DNA from: Bog-159 sp963707465
GTDB taxonomy: Bacteria > Acidobacteriota > Terriglobia > Bryobacterales > Bryobacteraceae
Length of the DNA stretch: 64,000 nt
Direction: 5' to 3'
Assembly: GCA_963707465.1 (NCBI GenBank)
Contig: CAVPQK010000015.1
Location: forward strand, 1,674,001-1,738,000
This document shows, piece by piece, positions 1 through 7,209 of the stretch. Numbering within the stretch: position 1 is the first letter of the stretch; every line of letters begins with the position of its first letter. The notes under the pieces are model-generated. The model ran no database searches. It had not been told where the DNA came from and saw nothing but the letters and a program-made list of their open reading frames with translations. Made by a program: the position numbers and the translations under genes.

Positions 1-515
1 TTCACCTGCAGCACGGCCTCCGCCACCGGTTCGTGATAGCGTTCGATGGCCTGCTCGAAGGACGGTTGCGCGCGCTGCCAAAGGTCCTCGATATCTGCCT
101 CGCGGTAGAACTCCGCGAGCAGCGGGCTGAGAGCGGCGAGCGGGACAGCATCCGGCGGCGTTTCGACCGCGCGGCCCTTTAGGGCGAACTTGGGAGGGCC
201 ATCCACCGAGAGGGCATACGAAATGTATTGACTGAGATCCGCCGTGGCGTCGTTCTTGTGGTGCTCGGCATAGAAATCCTTTAGCGCCGACACCACCGGG
301 ATTTGCTTGCCCGCCAGTTCCTTGCGCACGATTTCGCGCAGCGGACTGTTGTTGGGAGAAGCGGCGTCGGTATCGTAGCCCGCCGCATTGATGGCCGCCA
401 TCACCGCAAAAAGCGTAGGGCTGGCGTCGAGTTGACCTCGTTCGGGTGTGGCTGCTTGGACGACTTCGGCAAGCAGGGCCACCAGGACGATGCCCGGTAA
501 AACGAATCGGCTCAG
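1..515 (-). CDS. Conserved hypothetical secreted protein, C-terminal part outside window
   Basis: The minus strand reads openly from an in-frame stop at 528-530 to the window edge, so the C-terminus is missing. The product opens with a hydrophobic stretch (FVLPGIVLVALLAEVVQA) that looks like a signal peptide, followed by a regular soluble protein containing the run LFAVMAAINAAGYDTD and later DLWQRAQPSFEQAIERYH. I believe these match a lineage-restricted acidobacterial family of unknown function, but that is memory, not a search. No ATG is available; the start may be CTG at 515 or GTG at 482, and no clear ribosome-binding site decides it. Confidence 0.6.
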   Translation of the reverse strand, partial: MSRFVLPGIVLVALLAEVVQAATPERGQLDASPTLFAVMAAINAAGYDTDAASPNNSPLREIVRKELAGKQIPVVSALKDFYAEHHKNDATADLSQYISYALSVDGPPKFALKGRAVETPPDAVPLAALSPLLAEFYREADIEDLWQRAQPSFEQAIERYHEPVAEAVLQV

Positions 516-586
516 AATAAGACCAGTTTACCCTATGGCACGTCGGTGCGCCGCTCTCCCTTACGGTCGGGGTGCGCGGGCACGGT

Positions 587-1150
587 TTACCTCAGCAATG
601 CTTCGATTGTGGCCGCATCCAGAACCCGCTCGCTCAAATCTTCCAGTTCGGACGACGGAAGCGACACGAGTTTTTCGCTGGCCCAACCCGGCAGAGCACC
701 GAAACGCTTCTCAATCAACCGGCGCAGGATGGCCACCTCGCCCTCCTGGCGCCCCTTCATGAATAGGGGCCCCAAAACATCATGGTCTAAAATACTCGTC
801 TGAATTGGCATATTTCCCGCCTCCTGCTCCACGCGCCAGGACCGCAATTATATTATCGCCGACTGCCTCGCTCTCGAGCAGGTGGCCGCCATCCAGCGTC
901 CTCATATCGATCAGCCGATACTGGAACAATAAGTCGGGCCCGTGCAGCTTGCACTCCCTGTGCGGCCGCGGTTCGCCCACGTACAGGACCACCTGCTGAG
1001 GAAAGCGTCCGAGCAGACGGAAGATGCCCACGCAGTATTCTGCCATGCGCAACGGCATGGCCGGTCGTTGCCCCTTTGTAGTTCCACCTCCAGCCACTCG
1101 ACGGGCACAGCCTTTTTCTCATGCGAGTGTTCCGTTGGAAGTTGGCGCCA
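587..1150 (-). pseudogene. Decayed Rpn-family (PD-(D/E)XK nuclease-like) gene with DUF4351 tail
   Basis: Pieces of one protein lie in different minus-strand frames. Around 1060-1140 one frame reads AVPVEWLEVELQR. The next frame (about 850-1060) reads MPLRMAEYCVGIFRLLGRFP and DLLFQYRLIDMRTLDGGHLLE. A third frame (587-847) ends with VAILRRLIEKRFGALPGW and LEDLSERVLDA, typical of the DUF4351 domain at the end of Rpn recombination-promoting nuclease/putative transposase proteins. The N-terminus is missing, there is a frameshift near 1055, and the part between the second and third pieces is shortened. Rpn proteins promote DNA cleavage-linked recombination; this copy should be dead. It lies immediately beyond the 3' end of the SIS gene. 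Confidence 0.75.
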
Positions 1151-1160
1151 CCGCCAACCG

Positions 1161-2201
1161 CTACATCGTCAAAGTCACTTTGGTAATGGTGCGCGGCTTG
1201 TCCGGATCGAGGCCCTTCTGCTCCGCCAGGCAGGCGGTGAACAACTGCGCCGGAATGATGTACGGAATCGGCGTGTACAGCTCCGGTAGTTTGTGCGGCA
1301 GGCGGATGACGCGCGTGGCGCGCGCCGCCGCTTCGGTGTTGCTGGCGTCGGTAACGGCCACGGTCTCCGCCCGCAGTTCTTTGAGCTTGTCCAGCGTCTC
1401 GGCGATGGAGTTCCAGGTGGGTCCCGAGGGCGCGAACGCGAACACCGGAAAATCGGGATCCACCATGGCGATGGGGCCGTGCAGGAAATCCGCCGAGGAG
1501 AATCGTTCGGCCACCACATAGCAGGTCTCCATCATCTTCAACGCGAATTCGAAGGCGGTGGCATAGTTGAGGCCGCGGCCCACCACCACGGCATGATCCA
1601 TGAAGCGATAGCGCCCCGTTAACTCCGCAATGGCGGGTTCCAGATCCAGGGCCATTTGGGCTCGTTCCGGCAGGCGCTGCAGATCGTCGATGCGGATGCG
1701 TCCGCCCAGCGCGTAGGCCAGCAGATAGATCATCAGCAACTGGCCGGTGTAGGTCTTGGTGGCGGCCACACTTTTCTCCCGGCCGGCGCGCACCAGGAAG
1801 ACGTGTTCGGCCAGGCGCGCCAGAGCGCTGGCGGGCTCGTTGGTGATGCCAATGGTGAGCGCGCCCTGTTCGCGGGCGCGCGAAAGCACCAGGTTGGTGT
1901 CGGTGGATTCGCCGGACTGCGAGATGGCCACCACCAGGGCGTCGCGATAGTCGACGCGCGCGTTGTAGAGCGTGTGAATGGCGGGCGCGGCCAGCGACAC
2001 GGGAATGCCGGTGGTCACCTCCAACAGATAGCGCCCGAACTGGGCCGCATTATCGGACGTGCCCCGCGCGGCCAGCACAATCAAGCGCGGGCGACGTTTG
2101 GTCAGGCGCTGTTTAAAGCGCTCGATGCGTTTCAATTCCGAGGTCAGCGTGCGCTCCAGGGCGTCCGGCTGTTGGCGGATTTCTTCCAGCATGCGCGACA
2201 T
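1161..2201 (-). CDS. SIS-domain protein, GlmS-isomerase-like (AgaS/NagB-II type)
   Basis: A 346-residue protein with two SIS (sugar isomerase) modules and no glutaminase domain. The first module carries ARGTSDNAA near residue 45 and SQSGESTDT near residue 95, the phosphosugar-binding signature; KSVAATKTYT follows near 143. The second module has VVGRGLNYATAFEFALKMMET near 210 and HGPIAMV near 245. Enzymes of this shape act as amino-sugar-phosphate deaminase/isomerases (NagB-II, AgaS) or unusual aminotransferases; which one cannot be told here. The open frame runs far upstream, but the ATG at 2201 is preferred because the upstream MBL gene stops at 2204, leaving a 2-bp gap, with GGAGG about 13 bases upstream. 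Probably cotranscribed with the next two upstream genes. Confidence 0.88.
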   Translation of the reverse strand: MSRMLEEIRQQPDALERTLTSELKRIERFKQRLTKRRPRLIVLAARGTSDNAAQFGRYLLEVTTGIPVSLAAPAIHTLYNARVDYRDALVVAISQSGESTDTNLVLSRAREQGALTIGITNEPASALARLAEHVFLVRAGREKSVAATKTYTGQLLMIYLLAYALGGRIRIDDLQRLPERAQMALDLEPAIAELTGRYRFMDHAVVVGRGLNYATAFEFALKMMETCYVVAERFSSADFLHGPIAMVDPDFPVFAFAPSGPTWNSIAETLDKLKELRAETVAVTDASNTEAAARATRVIRLPHKLPELYTPIPYIIPAQLFTACLAEQKGLDPDKPRTITKVTLTM

Positions 2202-2203
2202 GG

Positions 2204-3139
2204 CTAAAGCTCGGCCTCCGGCTCGGTGGGCTCGCTTCCCGCCCTGCTGCTCAAGACCATCACCGCCCCGATCGCCATAACCGTGAGCCCCACCGCGGCC
2301 GCAATTTTCGGCGCCGGATCCGGCGCTGGCGGCGGCACGAACGTGACTCCGGTCGAGTCCGCCCGCGCTGGCTCGATGGCGTAACGCCCGCGCGTCGGCC
2401 TCGGAAAATCGCGCGCCAGGTCCGCCAGTCCAACTGCCACCGCCCGGCCGAACATCGGCTCCCCGTGGCCCGCGCCGATCACCGTGGGGCGCAAATCGGC
2501 CAATAGTTCCACCGACCGCTGCGCCTGGTCCCAATCGTAGGTGAACGGCGCCGGCGGACGCGAAATTCGCGGCTCCTGCGCTACGATTCCCATAGTCGTA
2601 TCCAGGTCCATGGTGATCGATGCGTCGCCCGCCAGCAGCACCGACTCGTCCCGCTGGAAGAACGCCACATGTCCAGGCGCATGCCCTGGCGTGAAGTGCC
2701 AGCGCCAACCCGCCAGGCCAGGCACTTCGCCGCCCTCCGGCAGATCGTGCAGGCGCGCTCCCAGGTCCACCGTCCTGCTTGGAAAGAGCCGGCAGAGGAA
2801 CGAAAACGCGCCGCCGGCCATGGGGTCCTTGGGCGGGTAAGCCGACTTGCCGGTCAGGAATGGCCGCTCCAGCCTGTGTGCGTAGATTGGCACGTCCCAA
2901 TATTCGGCCAGCTCCAACGCGGAGCCGGCGTGATCCCAATGCCCATGCGTCAGCAGAATCGCCGCGGGCCGCGCGTCCCGCCCGAAGCGCTGCTCGGCGG
3001 CATCCCGAATGCGCGGCGCATTGCCGGGAGTACCCGTATCCACCAGCACCCAAGGTCCGCCCGGGCTGCCCACTAAGTACATGTTCGCGATCAACGTGCG
3101 CAGCCGCGCCACGCCCGGCGTCATCTCTTCCACTGGCAT
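2204..3139 (-). CDS. MBL-fold metallo-hydrolase with C-terminal membrane segment
   Basis: A 311-residue metallo-beta-lactamase-fold protein. The zinc motif THGHWDH (HxHxDH) is near residue 85, a second metal ligand lies in FTPGHAPGHVAF and a third in AGDASI; a late GAGHGEP supplies the last histidine. This arrangement is that of glyoxalase II-like hydrolases. The C-terminus has a hydrophobic segment (about residues 275-295, VGLTVMAIGAVMVLSS), so the protein may be tail-anchored. The ATG at 3139 places the start at MPVEEM just before the domain; the open frame extends upstream but overlaps the preceding gene. It lies 2 bp from the SIS gene and 26 bp from the oxidoreductase gene, all on the minus strand. 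Substrate unknown. Confidence 0.85.
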   Translation of the reverse strand: MPVEEMTPGVARLRTLIANMYLVGSPGGPWVLVDTGTPGNAPRIRDAAEQRFGRDARPAAILLTHGHWDHAGSALELAEYWDVPIYAHRLERPFLTGKSAYPPKDPMAGGAFSFLCRLFPSRTVDLGARLHDLPEGGEVPGLAGWRWHFTPGHAPGHVAFFQRDESVLLAGDASITMDLDTTMGIVAQEPRISRPPAPFTYDWDQAQRSVELLADLRPTVIGAGHGEPMFGRAVAVGLADLARDFPRPTRGRYAIEPARADSTGVTFVPPPAPDPAPKIAAAVGLTVMAIGAVMVLSSRAGSEPTEPEAEL

Positions 3140-3165
3140 ATCTCTCAGGATACCCGACCTGCCTA

Positions 3166-3798
3166 TTAACGCCGTAGTAGACTGAAGGCGAACTCGCGGC
3201 CTTGTCCATGAAACAGCGCGAGCGAAATCCAAAGCAGCGCCAGCGGCTCCAACAGGCGCGCCTGGGAGAGCGGCCCGGCATCGACCGATTCGAAACCGAG
3301 GTCGTCCACCAGCGGCTTCACCATCCCCTTAGCGCCGGCATCGTCGCCACAGTAGAACATCACGGGACGGCCGGGGCCAAATGCCGGATTCGCCATGACG
3401 TTGAAGCCCACCGTATTGAAAGCCTTGACTACCTTGGCGCCGTGCGCCCAATCCGCCACCTGCTCCGCGCCCGAAGTGGTAGCTCCATATTCCAGACCCG
3501 CCAGATTGGGCAAGAGTGGATTGGTGGCATCGATCAGCACCTTGCCGGTCAGATCGCCCAACCCCTCGACCGCGGCCTTGGTCGCGGGCCAGGGTGTGGC
3601 CAGCAACAGCACCTCGGATGCCTCCACCGCTTCGTTGAACGGCGCGGCGCGCGTCGTGGCGCCTGCCTCGGCGGTCAGTTGACGCATCGCGTCAGACCCG
3701 GGATTGCGCGACCCGAAAACAACGTGATGCCCCGCTTGCGCCCAGCGTGTACCCAGCGTGCCGCCAACATTGCCGGAGCCGATAATTCCGATCTTCAT
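3166..3798 (-). CDS. NADPH-dependent F420 reductase-like oxidoreductase
   Basis: A 210-residue protein beginning MKIGIIGSGNVGGTLG, a Rossmann GxGxxG dinucleotide-binding motif at residues 7-12. It continues with the pattern FGSRNP, VLLLATPWPA, VLIDATNPL and VVKAFNTVGF, which is typical of the F420:NADP oxidoreductase/YDR-like family (NAD(P)-binding domain of the 6-phosphogluconate dehydrogenase superfamily). The ATG at 3798 has an excellent ribosome-binding site (AGGAGG, 5 bases upstream). Whether this organism uses F420 cannot be inferred; many homologues are simple NAD(P)-dependent reductases. First gene of the likely three-gene run with the MBL-fold and SIS genes. Confidence 0.85.
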   Translation of the reverse strand: MKIGIIGSGNVGGTLGTRWAQAGHHVVFGSRNPGSDAMRQLTAEAGATTRAAPFNEAVEASEVLLLATPWPATKAAVEGLGDLTGKVLIDATNPLLPNLAGLEYGATTSGAEQVADWAHGAKVVKAFNTVGFNVMANPAFGPGRPVMFYCGDDAGAKGMVKPLVDDLGFESVDAGPLSQARLLEPLALLWISLALFHGQGREFAFSLLRR

Positions 3799-3889
3799 GC
3801 GACCTCCTGGGATGAGATGACGCGGGCGGCTGTCGCGGTTCAGCTGGCCCACGGGGCGTCGGCCGCGGACCGGGGGGTCCGCCCCACAA

Positions 3890-5044
3890 TCAATGCCGGT
3901 GTTCATCTTCGACGGCGGCTACGATCAGCGTGGCGTCGTCCTGAAAATTGCCGCCGCTGAATTCGGCAATGGCGCCCATCACCCGCTTCTGCATGGCTTC
4001 CGCATCCAGCGCGCGATGGGCCCGCAGCAGTTCCATCAGCCGCTCTTCGCCGAACTCGTCGCCGTCGGCGTTCGCAATCTCGGTGATGCCGTCGGTGAAC
4101 AACACCAGCCGGTCGCCCGGCTCCAGGTCTACGTGCTCTTCCCGATACTCCCAATCCGGAAAAACGCCGAGAACCACGCCGCCGTGATTCACGCGCACGC
4201 AATCGCCGTTTTGCCGCACCAGGATCGGCTCACAATGCCCGGCATTGGTGTAGCTGAACCGCCGCGCGCCATCCAGCACGCCGTAGAAAAACGTGATGAA
4301 CTTGCCGCTGCCCACGTTGGCCGCAACGATCCGGTTAATGCGCGCGCAAAGCTCGCCGGTGGGCAGCATCTCGCCCGCCAGCGCGTGGACCGCCGCCTGC
4401 ACGTTGGACATCAGCAGCGCCGCGGGCACTCCCTTGCCGATCACGTCCGCGACGCACAGCGCCAGGTGACTTGAATCCAGCCGCAGCAGATCCAGATAAT
4501 CGCCGCTGACCGCGCCGGCCGGCCGCCACGCAGCCGAGATTCCGTAGCCCGGAAAGTCCGGGATCGATTGCGGGAGAAGACCGCGTTGCGTAGCGCTGGC
4601 GGCTTCGATTTCAACCGATTCGCGCGCGGCGCCGTTGCGCCGTTCGTGGCGCGCTTCGATCTGCGTGCGCAGGGTCGAAAGCAGCTTCGAATTGTCCCAT
4701 GGCTTCTCCACGAAATCGGCCGCGCCGCGCTGCATCGCTTCCACCGCCAGCCGGATGCTGCCCCAAGCCGTCATCACCACCACGGGTAGTGTGCTGTCCA
4801 GCTTCTGCACGCGCGCCAGCAGGTCCAGGCCCTCCTGGCCGGAGGTCGTGTCGAGGGCGTAGTTTAGGTCCATCAGCAGCACGTCGTACTCGCGGTCGTG
4901 CAGCCGTTCCAACACCGCTTTCGGCGAATTCACCGCTTCGATCTGATAGCCTTCCCGCTTCAGCAGAAGGCGCAGCGCTTCCAGGACGTCCGGCTGGTCG
5001 TCGGCGATCAACGTGCGCGGTGCGCTCGATTCGGGCCGTAGCAT
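3890..5044 (-). CDS. Response regulator with SpoIIE/RsbU-type PP2C serine phosphatase output
   Basis: A 384-residue fusion. The receiver domain (about residues 10-130) has acidic residues IADDQ at 14-18, the phosphoacceptor Asp59 in LLMDLNY, the threonine in VVMTAWG and the lysine in VEKPW. The PP2C/SpoIIE domain (about 190-384) has GDYLDLL, CVADVIGKGVPAALLMS, YTNAGHCEP and LFTDGITEIANADGDEFGEE with the metal-binding aspartates. Such proteins convert histidine-kinase input into dephosphorylation of an anti-sigma-factor antagonist. No kinase or STAS partner is adjacent. The ATG at 5044 directly precedes the receiver domain and has AAAGAGG upstream. It is 91 bp from the oxidoreductase gene. Confidence 0.93.
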   Translation of the reverse strand: MLRPESSAPRTLIADDQPDVLEALRLLLKREGYQIEAVNSPKAVLERLHDREYDVLLMDLNYALDTTSGQEGLDLLARVQKLDSTLPVVVMTAWGSIRLAVEAMQRGAADFVEKPWDNSKLLSTLRTQIEARHERRNGAARESVEIEAASATQRGLLPQSIPDFPGYGISAAWRPAGAVSGDYLDLLRLDSSHLALCVADVIGKGVPAALLMSNVQAAVHALAGEMLPTGELCARINRIVAANVGSGKFITFFYGVLDGARRFSYTNAGHCEPILVRQNGDCVRVNHGGVVLGVFPDWEYREEHVDLEPGDRLVLFTDGITEIANADGDEFGEERLMELLRAHRALDAEAMQKRVMGAIAEFSGGNFQDDATLIVAAVEDEHRH

Positions 5045-5217
5045 GGCTTGCCTCTTTGAATATGACGGTATCCTGATAGAACAGTTAGCGTGCCAATCGC
5101 GGGACGGGACTAACTCCCGTGGGCTCAATCGGAAACAGATCCATGGAGGCCGCGGTTGTCCCGCCCGCGCGACAGGCCGTCCCATAACCAGACACTTGCC
5201 CCCAGCTATGATGGAAG

Positions 5218-6516
5218 ATGCCCAGCGCGATCGTCATCGGCGGCGGATTGGCCGGGCTCTCGGCGGCGGCGGCGCTGGGGAGCGCCGGGTTCCGCGTCGA
5301 GGTGTTCGAAGCGCGCCCATTTCTGGGTGGCCGCGCGACTTCTTTCCCGCTGGCGCAGTCCGACGCCGGCCCGGTTCTGATCGACAACTGCCAGCACGTG
5401 CTGCTGCGTTGTTGCGTCAATCTGCTGGATTTCTACGGGCGGCTGGGCGTGCGGGACCGCATCCGCTTCTATCGCGAGTTCCACTTCATCGAGCCAGGCG
5501 GCCGGGTGTCGACGCTGCGCCGCGGCGCGCTGCCGGCTCCACTGCATTTCACCGGATCGTTCCTGCGGCTACGATTTCTCGACGCTGCCGACAAGCTGGC
5601 CATCGCGCGCGGCCTCCTGGCGCTGCGGCGCGACCGCACCCGGCGCGACGATCTGGACCGCATCACCATGCTCGACTGGCTGCGCGAAAAGCGGCAGACG
5701 CCGCGCGCCATCGAGCGCTTCTGGCGGCAGGTGCTGGTCAGCGCCATCAACGAAGATATCGACCGCATGGCCGCCCGCCACGGCTTTCAGGTTTTCTGGC
5801 TGGGGTTCCTGGCGCGGGCCGACGGATACGAGATGGGTGTTCCCGCGATTCCTTTGGGAGAACTGTATCGCGCGGAACTCTGGCAGGCGGCCGGGGATGT
5901 CTCGCTGCGTCTGCGGACGCCCGTGGATCGCATCGATCCGGATGGCATCACCGCCGGCGGTGAGCGGCACTCCGCCGATTACTATATCTGTGCGCTGCCC
6001 TTCGAGCGACTGCCGGCACTGGGCCTACCCGCGCCGGCTTTCGAACATTCCCCGATCACGGGCATTCACCTGTGGTTCGATCGCCCGGTCACCGGCCTGC
6101 CGCACGCTACGCTGCTCGACCGCACGGTGCAGTGGATGTTCAACAAATCCGAAGGCCGCTATCTGCAGCTCGTGGTGAGCGCGTCGCGCCAGTTGACCGC
6201 GGCCGGCCGCGGCGACATTATCGCGTTGGCAGTGGCCGAGTTGGGCGAATTCTTCCCCGCGGTGCGCGAAGCCCGCCTGGAAAAAGCGCACGTGATCAAG
6301 GAATTGCGCGCGACCTTTTCGCCCGCGCCCGGGACCGAAGCGCTGCGGCCGCCACCCGAGACCGGCCGTCCGAACCTGTTTCTGGCCGGGGATTGGACCG
6401 GCTGCGGCTGGCCCGCCACTATGGAAGCCGCCGTGCGCAGCGGATATCTGGCTGCCGAGAGTGTGGCGCGGGCGAGCGGCCGGCCAAAGCACTTTCTGCT
6501 GCCGGATATCGCGTAA
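5218..6516 (+). CDS. hpnE: Hydroxysqualene dehydroxylase (squalene-associated FAD-dependent desaturase)
   Basis: A 432-residue FAD amine-oxidase-fold protein. It starts with the dinucleotide-binding loop VIGGGLAGLSAAAAL (residues 6-20), then FEARPFLGGRATSF and DNCQHVLL; the C-terminal FAD motif is LFLAGDWTGCGWPATMEAAV. The DNCQHV signature and overall length fit HpnE, which with HpnC and HpnD makes squalene from farnesyl diphosphate for hopanoids. HpnC/HpnD are not in this window, and the DNA upstream on this strand is occupied by the divergent phosphatase gene, so the gene appears to begin its own transcript. Carotenoid-desaturase relatives are the main alternative. Confidence 0.85.
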   Translation: MPSAIVIGGGLAGLSAAAALGSAGFRVEVFEARPFLGGRATSFPLAQSDAGPVLIDNCQHVLLRCCVNLLDFYGRLGVRDRIRFYREFHFIEPGGRVSTLRRGALPAPLHFTGSFLRLRFLDAADKLAIARGLLALRRDRTRRDDLDRITMLDWLREKRQTPRAIERFWRQVLVSAINEDIDRMAARHGFQVFWLGFLARADGYEMGVPAIPLGELYRAELWQAAGDVSLRLRTPVDRIDPDGITAGGERHSADYYICALPFERLPALGLPAPAFEHSPITGIHLWFDRPVTGLPHATLLDRTVQWMFNKSEGRYLQLVVSASRQLTAAGRGDIIALAVAELGEFFPAVREARLEKAHVIKELRATFSPAPGTEALRPPPETGRPNLFLAGDWTGCGWPATMEAAVRSGYLAAESVARASGRPKHFLLPDIA

Positions 6517-6549
6517 AGCGGCGTGCGGCAGGCATGTGATAATCGAGGA

Positions 6550-7194
6550 ATGCGTTCCCGTTTTGCGCTTTTGACAGCCGTGCTCCTCTGTGCGTCTGCG
6601 GTCGCAGCTAAATCGCCGACCACCAGGATCGATGTGCTGGTCACTTCGATGGAGGGCGTGCCCGTCGAGCATGCCGAGGTGGCGGTCAAGCTGGTGAAGG
6701 GCGAGAAACCCCACACCTACTGGCGGCTGCGTACCCACGAGGACGGCATCGCGAAAACGCCCGCCGACATGCAGATCCCTCAGGGCAAGATTCTGGTGGA
6801 GGTGGACGCCGCCGAGTTTGCGCCCTTCAGCCAGACCTTCGAGGTGAATGAAGAACGCAAGACCATCGAAGTGAAGCTGACCTCGGCCATGACCAAGCTC
6901 TTTGTGCATGTCACCACGCCGGGCGGCAAGCCCATCGACCATGCCGACGTTGTGGTGAAGTTTGTTTCGGGCCGTTCAATCGTCCAGCTCGGCAGGAAAA
7001 TCACCACGAGCTGGGAGATGCGCACCAACCAGGAAGGCATCGCCAAAGTGCCCGAGCTCCCGCAGGGCACCATTTTGATCCAGGTAATCGCCACCGGGTA
7101 TCAGACCTTCGGCCAGACCTACGAAGTGTATGCGCTCGAAAAGAACATCGACGTGAAGCTTAACCAGCCCCAGGAACAATACTCGGCGCATTAG
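6550..7194 (+). CDS. Secreted protein with two carboxypeptidase-regulatory-like repeats
   Basis: A 214-residue protein with an N-terminal signal peptide (LLTAVLLCASAVAA) and two related beta-sandwich repeats of about 95 residues. Each repeat has the order IDVLVTSMEGVPVEHAEVAVK / LFVHVTTPGGKPIDHADVVVK, then an aromatic-rich R(L/T)x(H/N)(E/Q)xGIAK, then PQGxILxxVxAxxxxxFxQTFEV. This is the peptidase M14 regulatory-like (Ig-like) fold often fused to Oar receptors, here free-standing. GAGG precedes the ATG at 6550. Likely periplasmic or surface-exposed; no enzymatic motif is seen. It follows hpnE by 33 bp and may be cotranscribed. Confidence 0.8.
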   Translation: MRSRFALLTAVLLCASAVAAKSPTTRIDVLVTSMEGVPVEHAEVAVKLVKGEKPHTYWRLRTHEDGIAKTPADMQIPQGKILVEVDAAEFAPFSQTFEVNEERKTIEVKLTSAMTKLFVHVTTPGGKPIDHADVVVKFVSGRSIVQLGRKITTSWEMRTNQEGIAKVPELPQGTILIQVIATGYQTFGQTYEVYALEKNIDVKLNQPQEQYSAH

Positions 7195-7209
7195 CTGCGG
7201 TCGGTCCAC

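Noticed and set aside
2204..3281. Upstream extension of the SIS gene frame through the MBL-fold gene
   Set aside because: The extension is Gly/Arg/Ala-rich shadow sequence over a well-supported gene; the SIS domain itself begins at 2201.
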